64,000 bases of DNA from Intestinimonas butyriciproducens. Its GTDB lineage: Bacteria > Bacillota > Clostridia > Oscillospirales > Oscillospiraceae. Under the pieces are notes generated by a model. It worked only from the letters and a program-made list of their open reading frames with translations, did no database searches and was not told the DNA's origin. The stretch's first letter is position 1. Each line of letters starts with the position of its first letter. Position numbers and translations under genes: made by a program. The stretch is from assembly GCF_004154955.1 (NCBI RefSeq), contig NZ_CP011524.1:3160507-3224506 (forward strand), written 5' to 3'. Positions 51,825 to 60,547 of this stretch are shown one piece after another.

Positions 51825-52565
51825 ATGGGTACGGTAATCGTCGTCACATCGGGCAAGGGCGGAACTGGAAAGACCTCGCTCACCGGCGGCGTGGCCTCCT
51901 GTCTGGCGGCGCTGGGCAGACAGGTGCTGTGTATCGACATGGATATCGGCCTGCGCAACCTGGACATCTCTCTGGGCATGACCGACCGGGCCCTGATGGA
52001 CTTTACCGACGTACTGGAGGGCCGCTGCTCTTTGGAGCGGGCCGCCGTGGAACATCCGGTCATCCGAAACCTCTACCTCCTTACCGCACCGGTAAGCCCT
52101 CCCCCCCACCCTTTGGGAGAGAGTTCCATGCTGGACCTGCTGCGGCAGGCCCGGGAACGATTTGACTATGTGCTCATCGACTCCCCCGCCGGCCTGGGCT
52201 CCGGCTTTCGCCTGGCCTCCTGCGGCGCAGACCGCGCCGTGGTCGTCTCCACCAACGACTCCTCCGCCCTTCGGGACGCACAGCGAACTGTTACCGAGTT
52301 GGGCCGCAGCATAGACACCATCCACTTGGTGATGAATCGCATCCAGCCCAAGCTGATGCGCCGGCTGAGGACCACCATCGACGACGCCATGGATGCCGCA
52401 GGTCTTCCCCTCCTGGGCGTGGTGCCCGAGGACGCACAGGTCATTCTGGCCGCCAATACCTCCCAGCCCTTGATCCTGACCAGCCGAAAGGGCGCGGCCC
52501 TGGCCTATCTGAACATCGCCAAACGGCTGCTGGGCGAACGTGTCCCCCTGATGAAAATACATTGA
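51825..52565 (+). CDS. minD: MinD-like septum-site ATPase
   Basis: A 246-residue ATPase of the MinD/ParA class. The deviant Walker A is SGKGGTGKTSLTGG near residues 9-22, followed by CIDMDIGLRNLDISLG near 37 and the Walker B-like YVLIDSPAGLG near 114. The MinD-typical DMDIGLRNLD motif supports MinD over Soj. The C-terminus (AKRLLGERVPLMKIH) could be a short amphipathic membrane anchor but is less basic than the usual one. mgsA follows, as in the minCDE-rodA-mgsA gene order of Clostridia, yet minC, minE and rodA are missing here. Confidence 0.82.
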   Translation: MGTVIVVTSGKGGTGKTSLTGGVASCLAALGRQVLCIDMDIGLRNLDISLGMTDRALMDFTDVLEGRCSLERAAVEHPVIRNLYLLTAPVSPPPHPLGESSMLDLLRQARERFDYVLIDSPAGLGSGFRLASCGADRAVVVSTNDSSALRDAQRTVTELGRSIDTIHLVMNRIQPKLMRRLRTTIDDAMDAAGLPLLGVVPEDAQVILAANTSQPLILTSRKGAALAYLNIAKRLLGERVPLMKIH

Positions 52566-52593
52566 CGATATATTTTAGAGAGGATGAGCTAAG

Positions 52594-53010
52594 ATGAATC
52601 TTGCACTGATGAGCCACGACCGTAGAAAGGAATTGATGGTGCAGTTCTGTATCGCTTACTGCGGCATTCTCTCCAAGCATACCGTATGCGCCACCAACAC
52701 CACCGGCAAGCTGGTGGCCGAGGCCACCGGTCTGCCGGTCAATCTTTTTCTGTCTCACGAGCACGGCGGGATCCAGCAGATCGGCGCCCGCATTGCCTAC
52801 AATGAGATCGATATGGTGCTCTTCTTCACCGAGCCCCAGTCCGACGACCTGGACGACGATGTCCGCTATATCCGTAAGCTCTGTGACCAGTATAACATTC
52901 CCCTCGCCACCAATGTGGCCACCGCTGAAATGCTTATTCTGGGCCTGGAGCGGGGCGATCTGGACTGGCGCGATATTGTCAGCCCCAAAACTGCGCCCTT
53001 CCGGGTATGA
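52594..53010 (+). CDS. mgsA: Methylglyoxal synthase
   Basis: A 138-residue enzyme that converts dihydroxyacetone phosphate to methylglyoxal and phosphate, a bypass of lower glycolysis. It starts MNLALMSHDRRK (the SHD segment is conserved), has ATNTTGKLV near residue 34 that binds phosphate, the catalytic aspartate region EIDMVLFFTEP near 71 and the active-site histidine-containing LSHEHGGIQQIG near 53. The ATG follows GAGAGGATG. Length matches the family. Confidence 0.94.
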   Translation: MNLALMSHDRRKELMVQFCIAYCGILSKHTVCATNTTGKLVAEATGLPVNLFLSHEHGGIQQIGARIAYNEIDMVLFFTEPQSDDLDDDVRYIRKLCDQYNIPLATNVATAEMLILGLERGDLDWRDIVSPKTAPFRV

Positions 53011-53083
53011 CAGGGCCGCATGCCCTGCCCTGACGGTGATGGCCGCCGGAGCCGCTTTCTTTCCAAAAAGCTGTGATTTTTGG

Positions 53084-53112
53084 TTGACTTTTTCCCAAAA
53101 GTGGGATACTAT
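53084..53112 (+). promoter_or_regulatory. Promoter of the hisS-aspS T-box operon
   Basis: TTGACT (53084-53089), 17 bases and TACTAT (53107-53112) start the T-box leader near 53119. Confidence 0.7.
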
Positions 53113-53118
53113 TTGAAA

Positions 53119-53370
53119 GAATCGAACCGCAAAGACGGAGCATGAGTACCCCGCAGCACCGCCGGACAGAGAGGAACCCCAAGGCTGAAAGGGCTCCACG
53201 GCCAGGAGTGGGAGAAGACGGCCCCAGCAGCGGGCCCGGAGACGGGTGCGGTCCCCTTCCCGCAACAGAAGGTCGGAGGACGGCCCCGCGTTATACTGCA
53301 GGCCGTTAAAAATGGGTGGCACCACGAAAGCAGGCGCTTTCGTCCCATTGGGGACGAAAGCGCCTTTTTG
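53119..53370 (+). promoter_or_regulatory. T-box riboswitch upstream of hisS-aspS
   Basis: The leader has the T-box signature TGGGTGGCACCACG (53313-53326), an AGAGAGG stem-I feature near 53168, and loop-E-like AGTA (near 53146) and AGAA (53213-53216) elements. The AGAA directly precedes GAC (53217-53219), an aspartate codon in the specifier position. The antiterminator bulge reads TGGC, which would pair with the GCCA end of tRNA-Asp (discriminator G), not with tRNA-His (discriminator C). A strong terminator follows. Uncharged tRNA binding should allow readthrough into hisS. Confidence 0.88.
53333..53369 (+). terminator. Regulated terminator of the T-box
   Basis: GGCGCTTTCGTCCC pairs with GGGACGAAAGCGCC, followed by five T. 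It overlaps the region that would refold in the antiterminated state. Confidence 0.9.
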
Positions 53371-53419
53371 TCCTTTTTACAGACAAGACCCCAACATCTT
53401 ATCACAAAGGAGCGTTTCC

Positions 53420-54769
53420 ATGGACCGTATCAAACCCAGAACCCTCTCCGGCTTTATGGAGCTACTGCCGCAGCGGCAGGTACAGTTCGAGCGCATGGTG
53501 GAGGCCCTGCGCAAAACCTACTCTCTCTATGGTTTTACCCCCCTGGATACCCCCGCCATCGAGGCCAGCGAGGTGCTTCTGGCTAAAGGCGGCGGAGAGA
53601 CCGAAAAGCAGATATACCGCTTTACCAAAGGGGACACGGACCTCAGCCTGCGTTTTGATCTCACCGTCCCCTTGGCCAAGTATGTGGCGCTGCACCACAA
53701 TGAACTTACTTTCCCCTTCCGGCGCTTTCAAATCGGAAAGGTCTACCGGGGAGAGCGGGCACAGCGGGGCCGGTTCCGGGAGTTTTATCAGGCCGATATC
53801 GATGTGATCGGCGACGGCGCGCTGGATATCGCCAACGAGGCCGAGGTGCCCGCCATCATCTACAATACCTTCACCGCCCTGGGCCTCAGGCGCTTTAAGA
53901 TCCGTGTCAACAACCGCAAGGTCCTCAACGGCCTCTTTGACGTCTTGGGCCTCCGGGCGCAGTCCGGAGACGTGATGCGCACCATTGATAAGCTGGAGAA
54001 AATCGGCGCGGAAAAGGTTAGAGCGATTCTCACCGAGGATTTTGCCGTGCCCGCTGACACAGCGGACAAGCTTCTCGCTCTCCTTGCCACCAAGGACCCC
54101 ATGTCCGCTCTGGAACATTACCGCGGTCAAAATGCCCTCCTGGATCAGGGGATCGAAGAGCTCTCCACCGTGGTGGGCTATATGTCCGCCTTTGGTGTGC
54201 CAGCCGACCACTTTATGGTGGACCTGACCATCGCCCGCGGCCTGGACTACTATACCGGGACCGTTTATGAGACCGTCATGCTGGATCACCCCGAGATCGG
54301 CTCCATCTGTTCCGGCGGCAGATATGACAACTTATCGGAATATTACACTGATAAACAACTCCCTGGAGTCGGAATTTCCATTGGTCTCACCCGTTTGTTT
54401 TTTGTCCTGGAGGACCAGGGCTATCTCAACGACGCACTCCTCACCGCGCCGGCGGATGTCCTCATCCTCCCCATGACCCAGGATCTCTCCCCCGCCATCT
54501 CACTGGCCACCACTCTTCGGGAGGCGGGGGTCCGGACCCAGCTCTATACGGAGCAGAAAAAATTCAAGGCTAAAATGAACTATGCCGACAAGCTGGGGAT
54601 TCCCTATGTGATCTTCCTGGGAGAGGACGAGGTGAGCGCAGGGGTCTGTGCCGTCAAGGACATGGGCTCCGGCGAACAGGTCAAGGCCGACCCTGACCAG
54701 GCTGTGACGCTCATCCAGACGGGTATTCGACAGCGCAGTATTGGCACGCCCATTCAGGACAAGGTTTAA
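53420..54769 (+). CDS. hisS: Histidine-tRNA ligase
   Basis: A 449-residue class II synthetase. Motif 2 is FRRFQIGKVYRGERAQRGRFREFYQADID near residues 100-128. The histidine-binding motifs are ARGLDYYTGTVYE near 278 and CSGGRYDNL near 303. The ATG at 53420 follows AAAGGAG. It is the first gene of an operon with aspS, with 111 bases between them, a pair conserved in Firmicutes. Confidence 0.96.
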   Translation: MDRIKPRTLSGFMELLPQRQVQFERMVEALRKTYSLYGFTPLDTPAIEASEVLLAKGGGETEKQIYRFTKGDTDLSLRFDLTVPLAKYVALHHNELTFPFRRFQIGKVYRGERAQRGRFREFYQADIDVIGDGALDIANEAEVPAIIYNTFTALGLRRFKIRVNNRKVLNGLFDVLGLRAQSGDVMRTIDKLEKIGAEKVRAILTEDFAVPADTADKLLALLATKDPMSALEHYRGQNALLDQGIEELSTVVGYMSAFGVPADHFMVDLTIARGLDYYTGTVYETVMLDHPEIGSICSGGRYDNLSEYYTDKQLPGVGISIGLTRLFFVLEDQGYLNDALLTAPADVLILPMTQDLSPAISLATTLREAGVRTQLYTEQKKFKAKMNYADKLGIPYVIFLGEDEVSAGVCAVKDMGSGEQVKADPDQAVTLIQTGIRQRSIGTPIQDKV

Positions 54770-54880
54770 GAGCACATGAGATGGCAGCCCTGAAGCCTGA
54801 CTCTTTCCTTTGAGAACAGTCATTTTTGATTCCATTTTGTATATTTTATTTTATAATAAACATTAAGGAGAGATATTGAT

Positions 54881-56656
54881 ATGTTTCAGTCCCGCACCCA
54901 CACTTGTAACGAGCTCCGCATCGAGCACGTGGGGCAGCAGGTCACCCTTGTCGGCTGGATGGAAAATGTCCGGGAAGTGGGCGGAAATCTGGCCTTTGTC
55001 ATCCTCCGGGATTTCTATGGCACCACCCAAGTAGTGGTCGAGACCGAAGACATGATGAAGCTCGTCAAATCCATCAACAAGGAATCCACCATCCGGGTAG
55101 AGGGCATCGTTCGGGAGCGCGACAGCAAGAATTCCAAGCTGCCCACCGGGGATATCGAAGTCCTGCCCAGCAAAATCGAGGTTTTGGGCCGGTGCCGCTA
55201 CCATGAGCTCCCCTTCCCGATCAACCGCAGCCGCGAGGCGGATGAGGCCGCCCGACTCAAGTACCGCTACCTGGACCTCCGGAATCCCGCTGTAAAGGGC
55301 AACATCGTGCTGCGCTGTCAGGTGGTGGCGGCCCTGCGCCAAGCCATGACCGATCACGGCTTCCTGGAGATCACCACCCCTATCCTCACCGCCTCCTCCC
55401 CCGAGGGGGCCCGGGATTATCTGGTGCCTGCCCGAAACCATCCGGGTAAGTTCTATGCCCTGCCGCAGGCGCCCCAGCAGTTCAAACAGCTCCTGATGGC
55501 TTCCGGCTTCGACCGCTACTTTCAGATCGCCCCCTGCTTCCGGGACGAGGACGCCCGGGCCGACCGCTCCCCCGGCGAATTCTATCAATTGGATATGGAG
55601 ATGGCCTTCGCCACCCAGGAGGATGTCTTCGCCGTGCTGGAGGATGTGCTGCCTCCCATCTTTGCCAAGTACGGCAAGTATCATATGGCCTCCTCCGCAC
55701 CCTTTACCCGCATTCCCTTTACCCAGGCCATGGACACCTACGGCTCCGACAAACCGGACCTGCGCATCGACCTCACCGCGGTGGACGCCACAGCGCTCCT
55801 CGCCGACTGCGGCTTCGGTCCCTTTGAGGGAAGTGTGGTAAAGGCCGTACCTGTCACCAACTTTACCGCCACACGCAAGCAGATCGACAAGCTCTGCGCC
55901 GATGTGGAGGTACAGTCAGGTGGCAAAGTCTACTGGTTCCGGCTGGACGAAAAGGGAGAGCTGGTGGGCGGTATCTCCAAGTTCCTACAGGACCGGAAGG
56001 AGGCCGTGACTGCGGCCCTGGGCTTGAAACCCAATACCTTTGTGGGCTTGACCGCCGGGAAAAAGCTGGCGGCCCAAAAGACCGCTGGCGTACTCATCAA
56101 GATGCTCCCCGCCCTGGCCCCCGAGCATATGGATAAGGAACGGTACGCGTTCTGCTGGATCACCGACTTCCCCATGTATGAGATCGGCGAGGAGTCCGGT
56201 GAGCTGGAGTTCTGCCACAACCCCTTCTCCATGCCCATCGGTGAACTGGAGATCCTGGAAAAGGCCCACCGGGGAGAGGTGGACCCCCTCACCATCATGG
56301 CCTATCAGTATGACTTGGTGTGCAACGGCGTGGAACTCTCCTCCGGTGCAGTCCGGAACCACGACCCTGAGATCATGATCCGGGCCTTTGAGCTGGTTCG
56401 GCTGGGTGAAGAGGACGTCAAGGCCAAGTTCCCCGCCATGTACAACGCCTTTTGCTATGGAGCTCCCCCCCATGCGGGTATCGCCCCCGGCGTAGACCGG
56501 ATGGTCATGCTCCTGGCCGGTGAGGATTCTATCCGTGAGATCATCCCCTTCCCTATGAACAAAAATGCACAGGATCTGATGATGGATGCCCCTTCCACCG
56601 TCAGCCAGAAACAACTGGACGAGCTGCATATTGCGTTGGTAGAGCCGGAAGCATGA
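54881..56656 (+). CDS. aspS: Aspartate-tRNA ligase
   Basis: A 591-residue class II synthetase. The N-terminal OB fold binds the anticodon (LVGWMENVREVGG near residue 25). Motif 2 is FQIAPCFRDEDARADR near 213-228, the bacterial GAD-type insertion spans about 290-420, and motif 3 is GIAPGVDRMVMLLAG near 533. It attaches Asp to tRNA-Asp and, if non-discriminating, to tRNA-Asn. The ATG follows AAGGAGAG. It is preceded by an AT-rich stretch that might hold a second promoter. Confidence 0.96.
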   Translation: MFQSRTHTCNELRIEHVGQQVTLVGWMENVREVGGNLAFVILRDFYGTTQVVVETEDMMKLVKSINKESTIRVEGIVRERDSKNSKLPTGDIEVLPSKIEVLGRCRYHELPFPINRSREADEAARLKYRYLDLRNPAVKGNIVLRCQVVAALRQAMTDHGFLEITTPILTASSPEGARDYLVPARNHPGKFYALPQAPQQFKQLLMASGFDRYFQIAPCFRDEDARADRSPGEFYQLDMEMAFATQEDVFAVLEDVLPPIFAKYGKYHMASSAPFTRIPFTQAMDTYGSDKPDLRIDLTAVDATALLADCGFGPFEGSVVKAVPVTNFTATRKQIDKLCADVEVQSGGKVYWFRLDEKGELVGGISKFLQDRKEAVTAALGLKPNTFVGLTAGKKLAAQKTAGVLIKMLPALAPEHMDKERYAFCWITDFPMYEIGEESGELEFCHNPFSMPIGELEILEKAHRGEVDPLTIMAYQYDLVCNGVELSSGAVRNHDPEIMIRAFELVRLGEEDVKAKFPAMYNAFCYGAPPHAGIAPGVDRMVMLLAGEDSIREIIPFPMNKNAQDLMMDAPSTVSQKQLDELHIALVEPEA

Positions 56657-56674
56657 TCCCGGCTTGCCCTGGTG

Positions 56675-56717
56675 ACGGAAGGAGCCCCGGACCTCAAAGG
56701 TCCGGGGCTCCTTCCGT
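56675..56717 (+). terminator. Very long hairpin after aspS
   Basis: A 20-base arm beginning ACGGAAGGAGCCCCGG pairs exactly with its complement around CAA. No T tract follows, so it may act as an RNA stabiliser or as a terminator with poor release. Confidence 0.55.
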
Positions 56718-56719
56718 AA

Positions 56720-57276
56720 TGGTCCGTTTGAGATGTACTATGTAAAGGGTAAATCAACCGCCCAATACATCACATTGACCGACGGCTCATTTGTGGCAAA
56801 ATATCAGAAACTGGAATTCTGTGATCGACCCGCAGGGGGGCCGGAGCGGGAGCGTCTGGGAATGACCTGGACACTCTTTCTTTTTATAGGCCCCGGTAAG
56901 GGCGCACTTACTCACCACCCGCCGCTGGCCGGTGGTGGTATGGCCTGCGGCCAGCGTGCGCCCTCCGGGGGACGGGGGTGGGGCGGCTCCGCCGTCAGCT
57001 TCCCCCTGCGCCGGTATATACAGCAGACGCCAACGCCAACGGCGGCTTGGGCATCGGACGCCGCTGCGTCGATATACTGGGGCTTGGGCGCCGTCAGCCA
57101 CCAACAAGCTGCGCCGGGTATATACCGAGGCGTTGCTTGCTACTACTGTCAACGTCCGTCAAAAAAGGTTGAACATTGTTCGGATTGGTGGTATAATTTA
57201 CCATATCAATTCGATAAATTGGAGTTTACCAAGCAATTTTAGAAAATGAAAAAACCGGTATTGGAGATATGGGTAA
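56720..57276. repeat. GC-rich mosaic region without a supported gene
   Basis: This stretch has unusual internal repeats: TGCGCCGG-TATATAC at 57007 and 57110, a related GATATAC at 57071, and repeated GGCTTGGGC and CGCCAACGC-type words. Open frames on both strands are low-complexity in R, P, G and A and I do not support them. It looks like a dispersed-repeat scar between aspS and the AT-rich remnant that follows. Confidence 0.4.
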
Positions 57277-57535
57277 ATGAATGAATATATGGAATATTTA
57301 GCGAAAATAATCCCGAAAAAGATAGTCTTAAACTTGTAAAAAATGAAGCAGAAAAATATTATAAATCACATTCTCTTGATGATTGTTTTAACATGGGAAT
57401 TGAACTTTGTCATTCGGATAAATTTCAAATCCAAGAAGTGGGGATTTTCCTTTTGGGATATTCTGCACATCACAATATCTCTGCACTTTCCTTTTTGAAA
57501 GATACTGTTCGCCAACATGAGACAATGTGTGGAAA
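57277..57535 (+). pseudogene. Remnant of a DNA alkylation repair (AlkD-like) gene
   Basis: From the ATG at 57277 the reading is MNEYMEYLAKIIP, then a shift near 57313 to KDSLKLVKNEAEKYYKSHSLDD. It continues CFNMGIELCHSDKFQIQEVGIFLLGY and ISALSFLKDTV until coherence is lost near 57520. This fits the N-terminal HEAT-like repeats of AlkD-type glycosylases, known to be full-length at about 230 residues. The remnant is broken by a frameshift and truncated at its 3' end. Its base composition is clearly more AT-rich than the surroundings, suggesting acquisition and decay. Confidence 0.6.
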
Positions 57536-57744
57536 AATATGTGGAAAAGTGTGTTCTGTCTCTTTTCCACCTGTTCCGTTAAACCTGTATCTCTCCACAT
57601 CCATCCGCCACCCTGTCAAAACAGGGTACGAGAGCGAGCGACAAGATCATACACAGGGCATAGCCCGGGCACCAGAATACCCGGCGCTTAGGCGGGCCCG
57701 CAATCTTCAAACAAGCCATGACTCTTCCAAAAAAATTGTGATAG
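57536..57744. other. Intergenic stretch without recognised feature
   Basis: Between the AlkD-like remnant and the ricT terminator I see no ribosome site, promoter or coding frame that I can support. Confidence 0.4.
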
Positions 57745-57785
57745 AAAAACCCTCCATGCGAACAGCATTTATCCGCATGGAGGGC
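57745..57785 (-). terminator. Terminator of ricT
   Basis: CCCTCCATGCG and CGCATGGAGGG arms with a T run on the minus strand lie directly after ricT. Confidence 0.8.
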
Positions 57786-57815
57786 GATCCCGCTCTATTC
57801 CGCCGGGGCCTGCTC

Positions 57816-59099
57816 CTATTCCGCTGCCGGAGGCTTGGGCTGCCCTCCCCCGCCCCGATGACGGCGGCGGTGGTTCCGCCCGCTCTGTTTCTTCTCGGTC
57901 TTTTCGCCCTCGGTCTCAGGACCCTTTGGTTTTTCTGTCCGGGGCGGCTTGTCCCCCTTAGGCTTGTCTGTATGGCGGGGCGGCTGCTGTTTTTTCCGCT
58001 CCTGCGGAATCCGCTGGGTCAGCTGCTCATACTCCTCTTCTTCCTCATTCCGGGGACGCCGCCGCCGCTCCGGACGCCGAGACCCTCCCCGCCGCTCCGG
58101 AGGCAACTTTTTCTCCCGCAGGGGAGCGGCATTTTCCTCAGCCGTCTGAAAGACACGCTCCAGCGCCTCCGAAAGAGCCGTTTTTTCCGACGCGGGCCGC
58201 TCCTCCAGCGCCTCCTTGGGATCCGTTTTCCGCAGCTTTGCCAACTCTTCAGGGGGCGGGGCCACATAGCCCTCCGGCCGTTTTCCCTTTCCATTGCGTA
58301 CCACGCAGATCTCACAGTTGTGGTAACACTTTGGCGTCTCAGGCGCATCGTCCAAACGCACCTTTACCTGCTCCCGGAGCAAATTCACCTGACACACATT
58401 GCCCACACCGTCCGGTGTCTCCACAAAGGACTCCGGCTTGGGCATTCGCTTGACGGCATCTTCATAGGCGTCCTGCTCGTACTTGAGGCAGCACATCAGT
58501 CGTCCGCAGGTACCTGATATCTTCGTGGGATTAAGGGACAGATTCTGCGTTTTCGCCATCTTGATGGACACCGGCTGGAACTCATCCAGGAAAGTGGCAC
58601 AGCAAAAGGGCTTTCCACAGATCCCCAGGCCCCCCAGCATTTTGGCCTCGTCACGCACACCGATCTGGCGGAGTTCGATACGGGTGTGAAAAATACCAGC
58701 CAGATCTTTGACCAAGGCCCGGAAGTCCACCCTGCCCTCTGAGGTAAAGAAGAACAATATCTTGTTCCCCTCAAAATTGTACTCTACCTCCACCAGCTTC
58801 ATATCCAGCTTATGCTCGGCAATTTTCTCCTGACAGATGTGGAAGGCCCGCTCCTCCTTCTCCCGGTTCCGGGCCACGGTCCGCTCATCCTCTTCCGTGG
58901 CCACCCGAAGCATGGGGCGCAGCGGAGCCACTACGGCCTCATCCTCCACCATGGTATTGCCCTTCAAACATTCTCCGTATTCGATCCCCTTGGCCGTTTC
59001 AACAATGACGCCCTGTCCGGGCTCCACTTGAATGCCTTTCGGATCGAAATAGTATTGCTTTCCGCCGCTTTTAAAACGGACGCCTATAATTTCTGTCAT
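57816..59099 (-). CDS. ricT: PSP1-domain protein RicT (YaaT) with long basic tail
   Basis: A 427-residue protein. The PSP1 core spans about residues 1-250, with EYGECLKG near 42, LGGLGICGKPFCCATFLDEF near 155 and GTCGRLMCCLKYEQDAYED near 195. The cysteine-rich segments are those implicated in iron-sulfur binding by the RicAFT complex, which directs RNase Y processing. The B. subtilis homologue is about 275 residues; here about 150 extra residues rich in R, P, K and E form a disordered C-terminal tail. The ATG at 59099 follows GAGGTACC. Gene order darA-holB-ricT is conserved. Confidence 0.9.
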   Translation of the reverse strand: MTEIIGVRFKSGGKQYYFDPKGIQVEPGQGVIVETAKGIEYGECLKGNTMVEDEAVVAPLRPMLRVATEEDERTVARNREKEERAFHICQEKIAEHKLDMKLVEVEYNFEGNKILFFFTSEGRVDFRALVKDLAGIFHTRIELRQIGVRDEAKMLGGLGICGKPFCCATFLDEFQPVSIKMAKTQNLSLNPTKISGTCGRLMCCLKYEQDAYEDAVKRMPKPESFVETPDGVGNVCQVNLLREQVKVRLDDAPETPKCYHNCEICVVRNGKGKRPEGYVAPPPEELAKLRKTDPKEALEERPASEKTALSEALERVFQTAEENAAPLREKKLPPERRGGSRRPERRRRPRNEEEEEYEQLTQRIPQERKKQQPPRHTDKPKGDKPPRTEKPKGPETEGEKTEKKQSGRNHRRRHRGGGGQPKPPAAE

Positions 59100-59134
59100 T
59101 GGGGTACCTCGTATCTCTTTTGATTGGGACCTGT

Positions 59135-60055
59135 TCAAACATGCGCAAAGGCTCCCGCACAGAGCCAACCGGCAATATGGCCGGCCCCTACATGGAAGGA
59201 GAGCGCCTCCTTGAGTAGCTGAATATGGCTGATGAGCCGAAGGGAACGGCCCGGCGCATCTCCGCGAAGAAGTCCGTCCCGGAGCTGCTGTACCGTTTCA
59301 TCCATCAGGCCGGAGAGCGCGTCCCGATCCCATTTCTCCAGCCCCACGCAATATTCCAGCAACTCGCCCTCTCCCCCGTCCTTCAGGAGAGAAGCCAGCC
59401 TGGAAGCGGCCTCACGGATCCGTTCCTCCTCTTCTCCTCCGCCCTCCAGCCAAGCTACCGCCCGCCCCAGAACGCCCTCGCAGCGCCCTGCGGCATCCAG
59501 CACCCTTTCTCTCGGCAGGGTAGAAAATCTGGTGAGCAGATACTCCCGGCACTCCGCCGGGGTCACCGGGCTGAGGTTGAGCAGCTCACAGCGGGAACGG
59601 ACCGTGGCAAACATATTTCCGGCATTGTCGGTGAGCAGCAGGAACGCGGCATAGGCCGGACCGTCCTCCAGCAGCTTTAAAAGCGCGTTCTGAGCGCTTC
59701 CGTTCATAGTCTGGGCGTTTTCCAGCACATAGACCTTCCGCGCCGCTTCATTGGGGCGGACATAGGCGTCCGCCCGGAGCTCCCGGATCTGGGATACGCT
59801 AATATCCTTCCCATCCAGGCCGATACGGATGACATCCGGGTGGACACCTGCTCCCGCCTTCCGGCAGTCGGGGCAGTGTCCGCAGGGTGGCTCCCCTCGG
59901 CCGGAGCAGACCAGTGCCGAGGATAGGACCCCCCCCAGTGTCCGCTTACCGGTCCCGGACGGCCCTGCCAAAATGTACGCATGTGAAAGCCCACGACCGG
60001 TCTGAAGTCGGTGCTTGACCTGCGCGTTGCCTACCAGAGCGTCAAGTCCCCGCAT
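59135..60055 (-). CDS. holB: DNA polymerase III delta' subunit
   Basis: A 306-residue clamp-loader subunit. The Walker A is LAGPSGTGKRTL near residue 30, a zinc-binding module has CGHCPDCRKAG near 57, and VLENAQTMNGSAQNALLKLLEDGP near 108 and RSRCELLNL near 153 are the sensor/SRC-like segments. It helps load the beta clamp during replication. The start shares a base with the darA stop. Confidence 0.92.
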   Translation of the reverse strand: MRGLDALVGNAQVKHRLQTGRGLSHAYILAGPSGTGKRTLGGVLSSALVCSGRGEPPCGHCPDCRKAGAGVHPDVIRIGLDGKDISVSQIRELRADAYVRPNEAARKVYVLENAQTMNGSAQNALLKLLEDGPAYAAFLLLTDNAGNMFATVRSRCELLNLSPVTPAECREYLLTRFSTLPRERVLDAAGRCEGVLGRAVAWLEGGGEEEERIREAASRLASLLKDGGEGELLEYCVGLEKWDRDALSGLMDETVQQLRDGLLRGDAPGRSLRLISHIQLLKEALSFHVGAGHIAGWLCAGAFAHV

Positions 60056-60378
60056 CAGGCGCGCTCAAATCGTTCGATATCCACCACAAAAATGGTAGCA
60101 CCTCCCACCGTGACCTCCACAGGCATACTGGGATAATAGCCGTAGCTCATCTCAGTGGTGGTGGGGATCATCTGCTTCCGACTGTGAGAGTGCTCTTTGA
60201 TGATGTCGATCACAGCCTGCACCTTCTCCTCATCCACGCCCACGAGGATAGTGACGTTTCCGGCCATCAGAAACCCGCCGGTGGTGGCCAGCTTGGTCGA
60301 GGAAAAACCCTTCTTAGTCAGGGCATGGGTCACCGCATTGGCGTCGTCAAAGTTGATGATAGCAAGGATCAGTTTCAT
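60055..60378 (-). CDS. darA: Cyclic-di-AMP receptor DarA (YaaQ/PstA)
   Basis: A 107-residue PII-like protein. It starts MKLILAIINFDDANAVTHAL, has TKLATTGGFLMAGNVTILVG near residue 28-47 and ends VGGATIFVVDIERFERA. This pattern identifies the c-di-AMP-binding PstA/DarA family, which reports c-di-AMP levels in Firmicutes; its partner is unresolved. It precedes holB and ricT as in Bacillus, where these genes are near the chromosome origin. The ATG follows GAGGGAG. Confidence 0.92.
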   Translation of the reverse strand: MKLILAIINFDDANAVTHALTKKGFSSTKLATTGGFLMAGNVTILVGVDEEKVQAVIDIIKEHSHSRKQMIPTTTEMSYGYYPSMPVEVTVGGATIFVVDIERFERA

Positions 60379-60500
60379 AGAACTCCCTCCTCAGGGACAG
60401 GCATACTGCCTCTTTACAATATGCCTATCTTATTCTTTATATTATAACCTACTTCGCAGAAATATGAAAGATGTTTTTTCTTTCTGCCCCGGGTCAGAAA

Positions 60501-60541
60501 GAAAAAAACGGGAAGCGGCGAGAGTATGCCGCTTCCCGTTT
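60501..60541 (-). terminator. Terminator of the rpmH-jag operon
   Basis: ACGGGAAGCGGC and its complement form a stem around GAGAGTAT. A T run follows on the minus strand, directly after the jag stop. Confidence 0.9.
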
Positions 60542-60547
60542 GGAATC

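Noticed and set aside
56787..57152. 121-residue minus frame in the mosaic region
   Set aside because: It has no ribosome site and a composition of short R/P/G repeats. It is treated as part of a repeat region, not a gene.
57393..58517. 374-residue plus frame from the AlkD-like remnant into ricT
   Set aside because: Only the first 45 residues are meaningful. The rest is antisense to ricT and low-complexity.
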